Shown here: positions 47,281-57,258 of the stretch, piece by piece
Layout: the number at the start of each line of letters is the position of its first letter
Position numbering within the stretch: position 1 is the first letter of the stretch
Source of the DNA: Lactarius indigo
Lineage: Eukaryota; Basidiomycota; Agaricomycetes; Russulales; Russulaceae
Reading direction: 5' to 3'
Assembly: GCA_025766275.1 (NCBI GenBank)
Contig: JAFKAC010000189.1
Location: forward strand, 1 to 64,000
Length of the DNA: 64,000 nt
The notes under the pieces: generated by a model
What the model saw: only the letters and a program-made list of their open reading frames with translations
Told to the model about the DNA's origin: nothing
Databases searched by the model: none
Made by a program: the position numbers and the translations under genes

Positions 47281-49686
47281 TCATGCAAGGAATTGCAGTG
47301 AGGTGTCCTATTAGAAACGTGTGATCAACGTGTCTGGCAGTGCAATTTAATTGTTCGTACCATTGGGTGAGAGCTCGAGAGCTGAGCAGATAAACAAGGA
47401 CATGAGCTGACAAAAGGGGAACAAGTTATTTTTGCTCACCTGAGGCTTCTGGCTATATTTAGCACGCAAAATGCCACTGATATGGTGTCAGTATTGGCTA
47501 TGCATAGGAATAAGTCAAAGTAATCACCGAATCGACTGGAGGAGCTGCTGGTAGCTCTGCTGAGGTTGTTGGGCTGATAAGATAAGATGCTTAGGGAATC
47601 TCAAGTGACAAGGGTGAAGGAATTTACTTAGGGCGGTTATAAATGCCTAACAACGCTTTAACTTGTGACGGAACGATGCAACAGATATCACTTACGTAGC
47701 TCATGGCACCAGTAGCGGAGCCAGCCTCGACTGCATCTGCACTTGTCTGCGAGTCCTTGCATCCACTCCACGATATCTAGACATGTCCTGAGCAACTGAG
47801 ACGAACAACATGAGGTCATACATACGGCATCAGCCGGGCTTGTCCTGGTTTGACGGGCTTTTTGCCCTGCTCCTTTCCCAGTGGTCGCGGCTTTGACCAC
47901 GCCTGTGACGGACTTGAAGACGCCACCCATATCACCACGCGCATAGGAGGATACCGCACTCAAGAGCCCTTGGCCGGCCTCCAAAGCAAGATTAGGTTCC
48001 TTCACTTTACCCTCGGTGGAATACTGAGACAACGAGGATTACAGCTGGTTCAATGGACCAGTCGGATGCACGCACGATATAGGGCAGATCTTCGCAGGCG
48101 GTGTTACTATAATATGATGACATAGGACAAGACAGGCTCACCCAGTGCAGAACCAGAATGACACGACTGCGATTTTAAATCAGAAAGGCTCGAAGACACG
48201 TACAAGCTTAACTTGCATCATAAATAGCTGTGAGCCGACAACCAGCAGGAAGAGGCTTGACCATGATGTCGTGCATTTCCTACTAAAATATTAGCCAGTG
48301 AGAAACGGCACCCCTCATAATTGAGTTTACATCGTCGACTATGTGCCCCGCCTTTTTGAAATCTGCGGGATAGATAACTGGTAAACAAATTCCCTGTTAA
48401 CCACAAGATCGACATGATAATGAAGTAGGGTACCTTCGTCATAACCGTCTCCCTCATCGCCATCCTTGTCCTTTGTTTGACCCCCATGCCCAGAATCTAG
48501 GGAGTTCTTTATTCCCGGCTGATAAAACATTAACACGAGGGAAACGTACAGTGGAAAAACAAGGAGTCATTTGGCTGAGCACCCGCCACTAGCCATTGCA
48601 TTGCCCTTAGCTATTGACAGAATTCAGGACACAACCGGTACCGTTTGAGGTCGCTGGCTTACTATATTGATCTTCGTGGGTATCGACCGTGGATCTTGCT
48701 GATCGTCGGTTAGTACCACGATATCTTCGCGCTTGTAGCCGAATCGTTCTATCGCGTAAGATCAAGCTACAATGTCATAGGGGAGGATCAGAGCCGAAAT
48801 ACCACATAAGAATCTCTCAATGTTGCGAGCGTCATTGATACATCCCCTCAGCTCAGCCTGTTGTCCAAAATAGTTTATGCCAATCTATTTGAACTCTGAT
48901 GAGTATCCACGCTTCTGCAAAAGCTTTAGGGAAACATACGCAGAGGGCCTTTTTCTTTCCAGTGCACTGCGAGTACTGGAAATACATCTGTTGTTGATTG
49001 GATCCCTGAGTTTGGGGTCCGTAGCGTTGTTGGCCCTGCGGTGGGCGAGGTGGTGGTCCGGCTAGCGCCACGGATATGAGCTCATCCATTAGCTTAGAAA
49101 AATCACCAAATCGGTACGCACAAGGAGGACTATAGTTTGCGTTATAACCCGCCCTGTCGGGTATAGAACCTACATGCATTTCTTTACGATTGAAACGGTG
49201 AACTTACTGTGGAGCACCGGGAGGAGGGCCCATCGGGGGCGCCATGCCAAGTTGCCCGGGGAACCGAGTAGACTGAGCGGACCCGGGATACGTGTCCCTG
49301 GATGGGATAGGAGGTGGTCCCACAGGAGGACCGGGAGGAGGGCCCAGAGGTTGACCATAGCTGCAGACGTCATGAATTGAGATAACTTAATTCGGCTCGA
49401 GATATTGAGACCATACCCGGGTGGTGGACCAGGAGGTGGGCCATAAGAAGGGGAATAGCCAGGCTGACTAAATTGGCCATCGCTTCACAGGGGTCAGAGA
49501 ACCGTGAGGAGAAGATAAGTGGATCTCACGGGGTGGGGAAACCAAATGCCCCGCTTGTATTAGACTAGTGAGAATGCTTAATTTGATCGATGAAGATACG
49601 AATTACCTCGGAGGCACGTAGCTACTCTGGTTAGGAGGGGGACCCGGAGGGGGTTGATAATAAGAATTGTTGTTCCAGTTTGCCAT
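47281..49686 (-). CDS. MCA1: Metacaspase D, canonical MCA1 type, with a defect near the C-terminus
   Basis: C14 metacaspase more like classical fungal MCA1 than loci A-C. Exons (minus) 49607..49686, 49417..49482, 49208..49360, 49122..49153, 48940..49061, 48803..48884, 48663..48748, 48550..48610, 48434..48496, 48331..48377, 48217..48279, 48142..48166, 48076..48089, 47826..48023, 47696..47776, then 47528..47573, 47440..47476, 47361..47381, 47281..47307. The prodomain is PPPGPPP-rich. Active site: [21 protein letters not shown] (His) and [11 protein letters not shown] (Cys), split by an intron starting GCAAGT. A 60-residue Gly/Lys insert precedes SPADA. Exons after 47696 fit the family but cannot be joined in phase: the expected exon at about 47610-47650 has a one-base loss or stop. 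Confidence 0.75.
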
Positions 49687-51182
49687 GAAGATTGTATGGT
49701 TGGGTGGGTAAAGGTGCGTTGTCCTTGGCGTCGTGTCAGAAGTTGGACCCAAATCAAGTAGTGGTGTTACGGTCACATCACGAGTTCAAATCAACGTCAC
49801 ATGTTTACGTGAGCTTTCCTCCATATCTCATGGCCCATTCTCTTCTGTTCTTGCCCAACGCCTTCCATTGATCAGATTGGATACTGCTACTATTAAGACC
49901 CTTCCTTTAGAAGCCTCGTTAACCCTTTAGATGGTTAACACCTTCGACCACCGTGAATGGCATTTTCTGCGACCTAGTCTGCAATGGTCCTTTCCGCTCC
50001 GAGCCCGAGGATTGAGGGTGGTCGGTTCAGCATCCGCGTGTTCCATTACAGGAAGACCGTGCCCGCGGTCAAGAAGCATACCGGTAGGAATCGTGAGAGC
50101 CCATCCCGCGGGTAGGTTTTGACTTACTTATCCAGGTTATCCCTGACCCCGGAATGGGACCGTTCCTAACTCGTCTTTAACTCGCTTGCACCTCTCAGGG
50201 TCTCCGCCAAGGAATCGGCGAGGATCTTGCGATCGTCGAGTTCACTAACCTCGAAGGGTTATCCCTCTGGAACCGCCGAGTAAGCGTACCAGTAGTTTGC
50301 TTTTTCTATGTCCAGCCCGTGAGAGTTTACCATCATGGTACCTCGTTTGTCTGCACGAGTAGGAGGCGTATTGAGACTAGGGCTGATGGTAGCAAGGCCA
50401 GCGCCCGACGCAATCAGTAGTACCCATTTTATTGGCGCCTTCTACTGTACACGCGAAGTTACTGATGCAAGTGGCGATGAGGACGTTCCGATGTGACGGC
50501 AGGTGAATCATTACGACCATGAGAACCATACCATTCAGACCTTCCTGAAGTACAATGATAATTGAGATGAAGTGTGCCACTTTCAAGCTAGTTACATCGG
50601 ACTGTACATAACGCAGGACCACATCCTCAGTCCTGTCAAGATTAGTCACGTACCCCCACCGAAACGCCGGTCGTGGAGGCATCAATCACATACTGACCTA
50701 TGGGTCAAGAACAGCCTCTTACGCTATCTTTTTGGTGCGTGCCGTCTGCGTGTCATTAGAGGTCATCGGGGGGTGTGCCACCGGCCACCTGCCTCATGGT
50801 CTGTGCGAGGTCGGGTACAAAATCCGGGCGCCATGTGTTTGCCTCTCGCTAGCCTATCCCGCATCATCTCTCCAATACCTACGCACTATCAGAGGTGTGT
50901 GGTCGATGCTCGCAATCTTTTCTCAGACATGTAGACATCTCCCACAGGCTTCCTCAGCTCATTCCGATCGTCTGATTCCCTATCCCGTTTCCCCGCTGGG
51001 TTTCTCATCTTCGCTGTCACCCTGCCTCAAGGGAGACAGGTGGGGTCTCGAGTGAAAACATCGGCGCTGTAAGGATAGCCTGCGTCTTCGGACCTTCAAT
51101 TCTCCGCTTTTCATCCGGTCGCCCTTTGTGCGTAAAGTACTACGCGCCGCCGGTACCCCTGCTGCTAACGGCCACCTCCATA
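49687..51182. other. Long spacer with one weak small-ORF candidate
   Basis: Mostly no coding signal. One two-exon candidate on the plus strand, 49984..50111 joined to 50199..50284 (GTAGGT donor, CTCTCAG acceptor), would encode 70 aa with RFSIRVFHYRKTVPAVKKHTG-like basic sequence. It has no family match I can name and may be a relic. The remaining ORFs change frame often. Confidence 0.35.
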
Positions 51183-52182
51183 ATGCCCGCCGGTAGCCGT
51201 AAGATCGCTGACGATTTCCTGCATTCCTGGGAGGCTTTCGACAGAACGTTCGCAGCGCAGCCGGCATCACCTAGTTCTGGGGAAGAAAGCGTATCGCTTG
51301 ATCTCCACCCACCACGAAACAGACCAATGGCACCAGAGCCATTTTCGACGCCTCCCTTTCATTCTCAGGCCTCGACGAGTTCAACCGGCCCCGTGACTCC
51401 AGACGATTCGGAATCGCTGGACCGCGTGTGGAGCGCAGTGCGCAAGGCCAAGGAACGCGAAATGCAAGCTTCTCCTTCAAAGATCAAGTCGCTGGAGAGA
51501 GGAAGATCTCCTCCAATCCTCCATTCACCGCTGCGGGGTCTGCCTTTGGAGCCATCCATACAACCGGCTGCACGGGTGCCCTCTCCAGCGCCTCCGTTGA
51601 GGAGGCAAAGATCAATGTGAGTCATTTTCGTCTACGCCCACAAATTAGTTGATGCGACCACGCTCTTTGGTGTAGTGTGGAGTTCAGAGAGTCTTCGGAT
51701 GGCACCAGGGTGAGAGTCGTAGCGATCGACGCGTTCATCGCGACCATAATTCAAACCATCTCTTCGTGAAACAGGTTACCGCCAAGTTCGATATTCCTGG
51801 CATTGCGAAGGAAGACATGAACGTGACATACCACCCTTTCCCCGCCAGACTGGAAGTCAGCTGGAAGACCGTTAAGATCACGGAGAGAGAGATCGAAGAT
51901 GGGATGTCCGTTCGAGATATTGAAGAAAGGACGGTCTGTCGGACCATCCCTCTACCAGATGGGACGAGAGTGAGCCTCATTTCTGTGCCTCAGCTTCATT
52001 CTCTCACATGAAGCGCGTGTCCCTCGCAGTTCGACGAAATAGAAGCAAAGCTCCAACGTCGCCTTGAGCTCACATACCCCAAAATGCGCGCTGCACGAGC
52101 CAAGCCGCGCACTCCCACACCGCAGAGGCGCGGCCCATCCCGGCATGGCGGTTCAGAGTCACGAACTCTAGACGCATGGTGA
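51183..52182 (+). CDS. Alpha-crystallin/p23-like small heat-shock-type protein
   Basis: Exons 51183..51616, 51676..51709, 51775..51969, 52030..52182, in phase, 271 aa. The N-terminal 140 residues are Ser/Pro-rich and disordered. The second half is an Hsp20-like beta sandwich: VEFRESSDGTRVTAKFDIPGIAKEDMNV, LEVSWKTVKITE, ERTVCRTIPLPDGTRFDEIEAKLQ. The FDIPGIAKEDMNV pattern is typical of alpha-crystallin strand beta3. The usual G-x-L motif is replaced by a helical, basic tail, so chaperone activity is uncertain. It could instead be a CS-domain-like scaffold. Confidence 0.75.
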
Positions 52183-52956
52183 ACGGTGGTCACACTGTCG
52201 TTATTGTCGCTCGTATTCGTGCGGCGTATTTACTTTACTGCTTTCTGAAATATACCTTATCGGGGATCGGGGATGCAGCTGTTGTAGGATGGTCCGCATA
52301 AACGTGTATGTACGCTAGCCTTTGATATCAAGCGTATCTATCTGTATGTAACAGGTTTGTTTTTAATGCCGTGGGCGAGGCGATAATGGAACAGTGGGAT
52401 GGACGTTGGGTGGTGATCGTGTGACAAGAGTTGGTGTGATTTCAATGTCGAGGTTACGTGCACATGATCGAAGGAATCGTCTATGGAACACAGACTTGGC
52501 GTCAAGTTGCCACACGTGCGCGGGGTGCCATCGAAGCTGTCACTCACCTCCGATACTTCAAGTGGCCGGGATGGTAGTTAAAAAGCCGGGGGATAAGAGC
52601 TAAGCAGAGCCGATTGGCTTCATTTCGTTTAATATGGGCCACATCCTTTGCCTCTCAGAAGATTCGGGCCAAGCGACCCCAACACGCCTCGAGGTAGACA
52701 CACACATCAGCCGTTACCATTACCAAACCCCGAGGGCCACGGGACCGTAATTGAGCGCTACGACGATGATCACAGCGGAGACCTTTGCATGTAGGATTTG
52801 GAAACTGGCGCCATAAAAAGCAGGAAAAAATCGATAACAGGATCACGAGAAAGAGGATTGATGGGGGGAAAATGAGCATAATCTCGGGCAGCAGTCTCAG
52901 AAGCATCAACCAGACGTGGCGTGTCCACAAGAAAAAAGGGGTGACATTTTACCAGA
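52183..52956. other. Intergenic, no gene seen
   Basis: Convergent 3' region between the small-HSP-like gene and the next minus-strand gene. A hydrophobic minus-strand ORF at 52655-52930 lacks support. Confidence 0.45.
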
Positions 52957-54039
52957 TCAGAGTGCTAGGGGTCGTGTTGTTGGTCGCGAACTGAATTCGC
53001 TTTGGCGTTTCGTGTATGTGCTAGGTCCAAAATGAGGTAGCACAGCTCCCTGATGCGTTTTCACCCGCACGAGGGGCAACGGAACGAACTCAAAGGGACC
53101 ACCCGAAGATCGTGCCAGGCCCTGCTTCCGGCCACGCGTACGGAGCATCCTTTTACCCGAAGTTAAAATGGCCCCAGAGCCGCCGCCTCGCGTGTCCAGT
53201 GTGTTCCGATCCGGAGCTCTACCGCACGCTAAATTGACACCCGGAGAGTCGTTTCGAGTAGAGGAGCGTCCTCCAGCAACCACCTGACGCCGTTTGTAGA
53301 TCCGAGTTTCCAACGACGGTGTCAGGTTCAGAGAGGTGATGAAATGCAACGGCCGACGAGTGGATGTATGCGCAGAATCCTGGGCCGTGGGCCGAGAAAG
53401 GGTCCCAGTGGAAAAGACATCAGCTTCGAGCAGGCGTTGAGCGAGCGGCTTTGCAAATAGCTTTTGCCGACGGTATGGCACCCTGCGGGGTGGGTGTCTC
53501 AACTGCACGTGGTGAGCCCGGTAAGGAGTAGGGGCGCCTTGGTCACCGTCGCTCTGACAGCCCGAATCGTCGCTACAAGAGATGGGTGAAGGACTCGAAC
53601 CTTCGTTGCAGTGAACGTCTAGTTTTACAGTAGCAAACCGGTTCCGGCGACCATATTTTCTGCGAGGCTTCTTCGTCATATCCTGAAGAAACTGGTGGAC
53701 AGTGATAGATTGGCCTTCATGACTATCTGTAGCCTGAGGGACTGGTATAGGGGGAGAGCATGTCTCAGAGTCAGCTGGGTTCTCTTCCCATGGTTTGCCA
53801 GTCTGTCCCAAATTTTCAGGTGTCAACAGGCCTCGCGGTGTAAAGCCAGTACCCGAAGACGGAAGTTCAGATACGGGAAGATTCGGTAGAATGGTGTCTG
53901 GAGGCGCCGTGTACGACTTATCCAGGCAAGGCTCAGACGGCGGCCATCGTTTGCGTCTTCGCCTAATCTGACAGAAATTCAGGGAATCCAAAGTAGCAGC
54001 TTCGTAGGAAAGTCTCACAATGATGTTTTCGGGTTGCAT
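52957..54039 (-). CDS. Unknown basic Ser/Pro-rich protein, single exon
   Basis: Not recognised. One uninterrupted 360-residue frame from the ATG at 54039. That is unusually long for chance and unusual here in having no intron. It is rich in Arg, Ser, Pro and Thr, with clusters such as IRRRRKRW, KKPRRKYGRRNRF and KRRQ, which could be nuclear localisation signals. No membrane segment or known domain is visible; the first 30 residues (LSYEAATLDSLNF) are the most ordered. Likely a disordered nuclear protein. Confidence 0.6.
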   Translation of the reverse strand: MQPENIIVRLSYEAATLDSLNFCQIRRRRKRWPPSEPCLDKSYTAPPDTILPNLPVSELPSSGTGFTPRGLLTPENLGQTGKPWEENPADSETCSPPIPVPQATDSHEGQSITVHQFLQDMTKKPRRKYGRRNRFATVKLDVHCNEGSSPSPISCSDDSGCQSDGDQGAPTPYRAHHVQLRHPPRRVPYRRQKLFAKPLAQRLLEADVFSTGTLSRPTAQDSAHTSTRRPLHFITSLNLTPSLETRIYKRRQVVAGGRSSTRNDSPGVNLACGRAPDRNTLDTRGGGSGAILTSGKRMLRTRGRKQGLARSSGGPFEFVPLPLVRVKTHQGAVLPHFGPSTYTKRQSEFSSRPTTRPLAL

Positions 54040-54429
54040 AAAAAGCGTAAAGGTGAATTCCCGGGTCCCAAGACTATGGAGGCTGCCGTCTGTTTGAGTT
54101 TTAACAGCAAGAGTGGTCTATAAACGATAGGACCAGCCAAGTGGGGGCAGAAAGCAAGGCAGACACCACGATACCACGACACCACGTAGCTACCATCTGG
54201 CCCGGAGCTGAGGCAAGCTGGAGTAAGCTCTCAGGCGACTTCCCTCCAGGGCGAACTTTGAAAGCGGACCTCAATCGGCGTGGAAACAATATATTCCGTT
54301 CAAGAAACACTACCAAGATACAGTTTTCCCAGACACTACTTGAATAAGTATCTACCTGTGTCACTTAGTTAGCGTACAACGTTCAATTCTATTGACTTCT
54401 CGTCCACTCGGGTAACTTCTAACATTTTT
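54040..54429. other. Intergenic, no gene seen
   Basis: Between the basic protein start and the MetRS stop. No coding signature. Confidence 0.5.
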
Positions 54430-57131
54430 CTATTTGGGCAGGGCTGCGCGTTCCGCTTTCAATTTCTTCAGTTCGGCAATAGCGATCGCAGTCTCCTCAT
54501 CTAGTTCCTTGGTTCTCGGTGCTCTGGCCTTGAGTTCACGTACGATGTTGCCTTGCTCTGCGACCTTAGCGTCTAATGCAAGGGCTTCAGTCGACTTGGG
54601 TCCATCTACCTCGCCTTTGCGTTTCGACGTCGCTGGTGCTGCAGCAGTCCCATCGACGGTAGGAACCGCGGCCGCAGGGTCGTTCCCGGCGAACTGGGCG
54701 CGCCATACATTTGCCATCTTCTCTTCGATCTTCTTGAACAAGTGCTCTGGCGTACCAATGTGGTGCCCGGGGAGGATATCGATTGAGAACGTATCAGGTA
54801 CCGCGCGAGCAGGAGCGTTCAGTTGCGATAAGATAGAGGCGGACGTCGCGGGCATAAAAGGGTAGATGAGTGCGGAAAGCACATAAATGAGGTTTGCAGC
54901 GCGGGTGACGACTTGCGCACAGCGTGTCGGATTCTCGGACATAAGTGCTTTGTTGAGTCCGGAGGATTGAAGATAGAGGTTGCCTCGCTGTGAGAGAAGC
55001 ATGACGGTTTGAAGACCAAGTCTAAGTTTGACCGCGTCCATGGCTTCCGTATAATCCTTCAAGAGGCCATTGACATCAGTGACAAACGTGGCGTCAGTTT
55101 CATCGTTGGGTGAGAGAGGTCCAGGCGTGTCGCCTTCTGGAATGACACCCTCGTATTGAGAGGAGATGAACTTGAGGGCTCTGTTGACAAAATTGCCAAA
55201 GCTGAGGACCTGTTAGCGATGCCATTTCCAAGCGACGAAACTGACATACTTATTTAGCAGGACGCTATTGTTCGCTGCCACCTGATGCGAATCTATGAAT
55301 TTATAATCTATCCAACCAGCGCGCAACTTACGCAGTCGTCCCAGGAGAACGTGGCATCTGCAGTTTCCGGGCGCGTTGAAAGTAGATAGTACCTCCATAC
55401 AGATGCGGGAATACCCGTCTCCTTTGCTGCTGGACCGAACACGCCGCGGTTATGACTCTTTGAGAACTTGCCTCCTTCGTAATTCAGATATTCTGAACTC
55501 TGCTGTCAGTTGTGTCAAAGAGATTCAGAATTTGTACTGACCGGTAGTCGAAAGATGGTGAAGCGTTGTCCAGTCCCTTCCATCACTAATCTGTACCGAC
55601 GGGAAATAGATTGTGTGAAAGTACACGTTGTCCTTTCCCATGAACTGGTAGAGATGAACGTTCTTGGGGTTGAACCACCATTGCTTCCACTCAGGTGTGA
55701 GGTTCGCGGTGATGCTAACATAACCTATACAAGCTTCGAACTAGACACAATTAAGCCGTGCGTTACCATGACGAAATGACATGAACCCACCCAGACATCT
55801 ACAAAGAAGTCGTTAAACTGCGTAAATGGGCAGGTGAAAGCCACTTACAGAGGACCTTTCCCTTCATGTCTTGATCAGGGTCGTCATCCTCGATGGGAAC
55901 GGGGACACCCCACTTGAGATCTCGAGTGACAGGACTTGGGTGCAGACCGCCCTTGAGCCGCGCGTCGATGAGGATACCTTCGCTGTTGATTATCGAATTC
56001 GGTGACCATTTCCCCTTCCTCCACGATTCTTTGATCCACTTTTCCGTTTGCGGCTGAATCTTGTCGAGGCGTACGTACATGTGTGCAGAGACACGGGTCA
56101 CGACTTTGTGTGTCTTGTCGAGGAGACAGCGAGGATTGATTAGCTCCACGGCGTCGAGCGTCCGCCCACAAGTATCACACTGATCACCACGCGCATCCTT
56201 GGGGCTGGTCAGCTGCGAGGTAGAGATCGTGTATAAAGCGCCTCACGTTTGAATTGCAATGTGGGCAAATGCCTTCTACGAAGCGGTCTGCGAGAAATCT
56301 GTTTACCGTTGACACCGCGACGTCGTCAGGTTGTGCGAATGCTTACTTCTGGTCATCTTCACAATAGGTTTGTTCTTTCTCTTGTCGCAACAGGTTCCCA
56401 CGTTTTCTGATATTCACGTAGATCTCTTGGCTGATCCTGGTCCTCCAATCAGCGAAAAAAGACAGCGTCCGCAAGTCTAGCGTACTCTGTGTGCAGGGGT
56501 GTGGATGTGCGCCCAAAATAGTCGAATCTATGGAAGAGGAAGATCAGGAATTCATCCAAAAAGACCTTGAAAATGAGGTTGGTACCCAATGTCAAACCAC
56601 TCGTAAGTTTCGCTATGGAGCTTATAATATTTATCACATAACTCCTTGGGAGAAATTCCTTCCTTCAGAGCTCGGGTTTCTGTGGCTGTTCCATATTCGT
56701 CCGTCCCGCATATATAAAGGGTTCTCCGGTTTCGGGTGCCTTCAGAGTCTTCACTTCAGGTGTCCATCCGAGTCAAATTATTACTCACGAGAATATCTAT
56801 GGCAAGAACACTCAGGACAACACAGCAGTCGACAAGATAGTGCTTACCGGCTGTATACATCGGCACTGAGGGTGCTTCCGATGATGTTACCTTTGAAATG
56901 GTCAGTTGGCGCCACTCAGACCGAGTGTTCGAACGATACCGAGATGGGGGACGTTATTGCAATAGGGAAGAGCAGATGTGATGAGAACGTTTTGCTCCCC
57001 ATCTTTCGGTAACCTGAAGAAATGACAATTAGCCTTTGAGATAAGCAGGAAGCAACGAGACCGTACGCTACTTGACCAGGCTCTGGCACAGATCTCAGCA
57101 AGCCATCCGAGGACCTAATTTTCTGAGACAT
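54430..57131 (-). CDS. MES1: Cytosolic methionyl-tRNA synthetase
   Basis: Class-Ia aminoacyl-tRNA synthetase. Thirteen exons in phase, 668 aa: 57115..57131, 56940..57013, 56848..56890, 56586..56753, 56486..56527, 56347..56436, 56247..56298, 55849..56197, 55791..55798, 55542..55740, 55332..55492, 55250..55281, 54430..55201. Signatures: [16 protein letters not shown] (HIGH motif as HLGN), [27 protein letters not shown] and CDTCG (zinc knuckles), [21 protein letters not shown] (KMSKS motif), NNFGNFVNR. The C-terminal helix-rich tail ([28 protein letters not shown]) is WHEP/EMAP-linker-like. Glu replaces the usual Asp in YVWFD. One exon is only 8 nt. Confidence 0.95.
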
Positions 57132-57258
57132 GAAAGAGCGAAAGATAAGCGAATAAGCTGACTCGAGTCAGGGCCAGTTGGCCAATCATGATCTGTCCGG
57201 GTCTCGTGCCCGCCTTGTACCGCACCACCACCGAACGAACGTGAGGCCGCCCATACCC

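Noticed and set aside
52655..52930. Hydrophobic 91-codon minus ORF
   Set aside because: No homologous pattern, no splice partners, short; likely chance.
53583..53602. tRNA-like T-arm on the minus strand (GAAGGTTCGAGTCCTTC)
   Set aside because: The T-stem is perfect, but no matching acceptor stem, D-arm or anticodon arm exists upstream, and the sequence is part of a 360-codon ORF.
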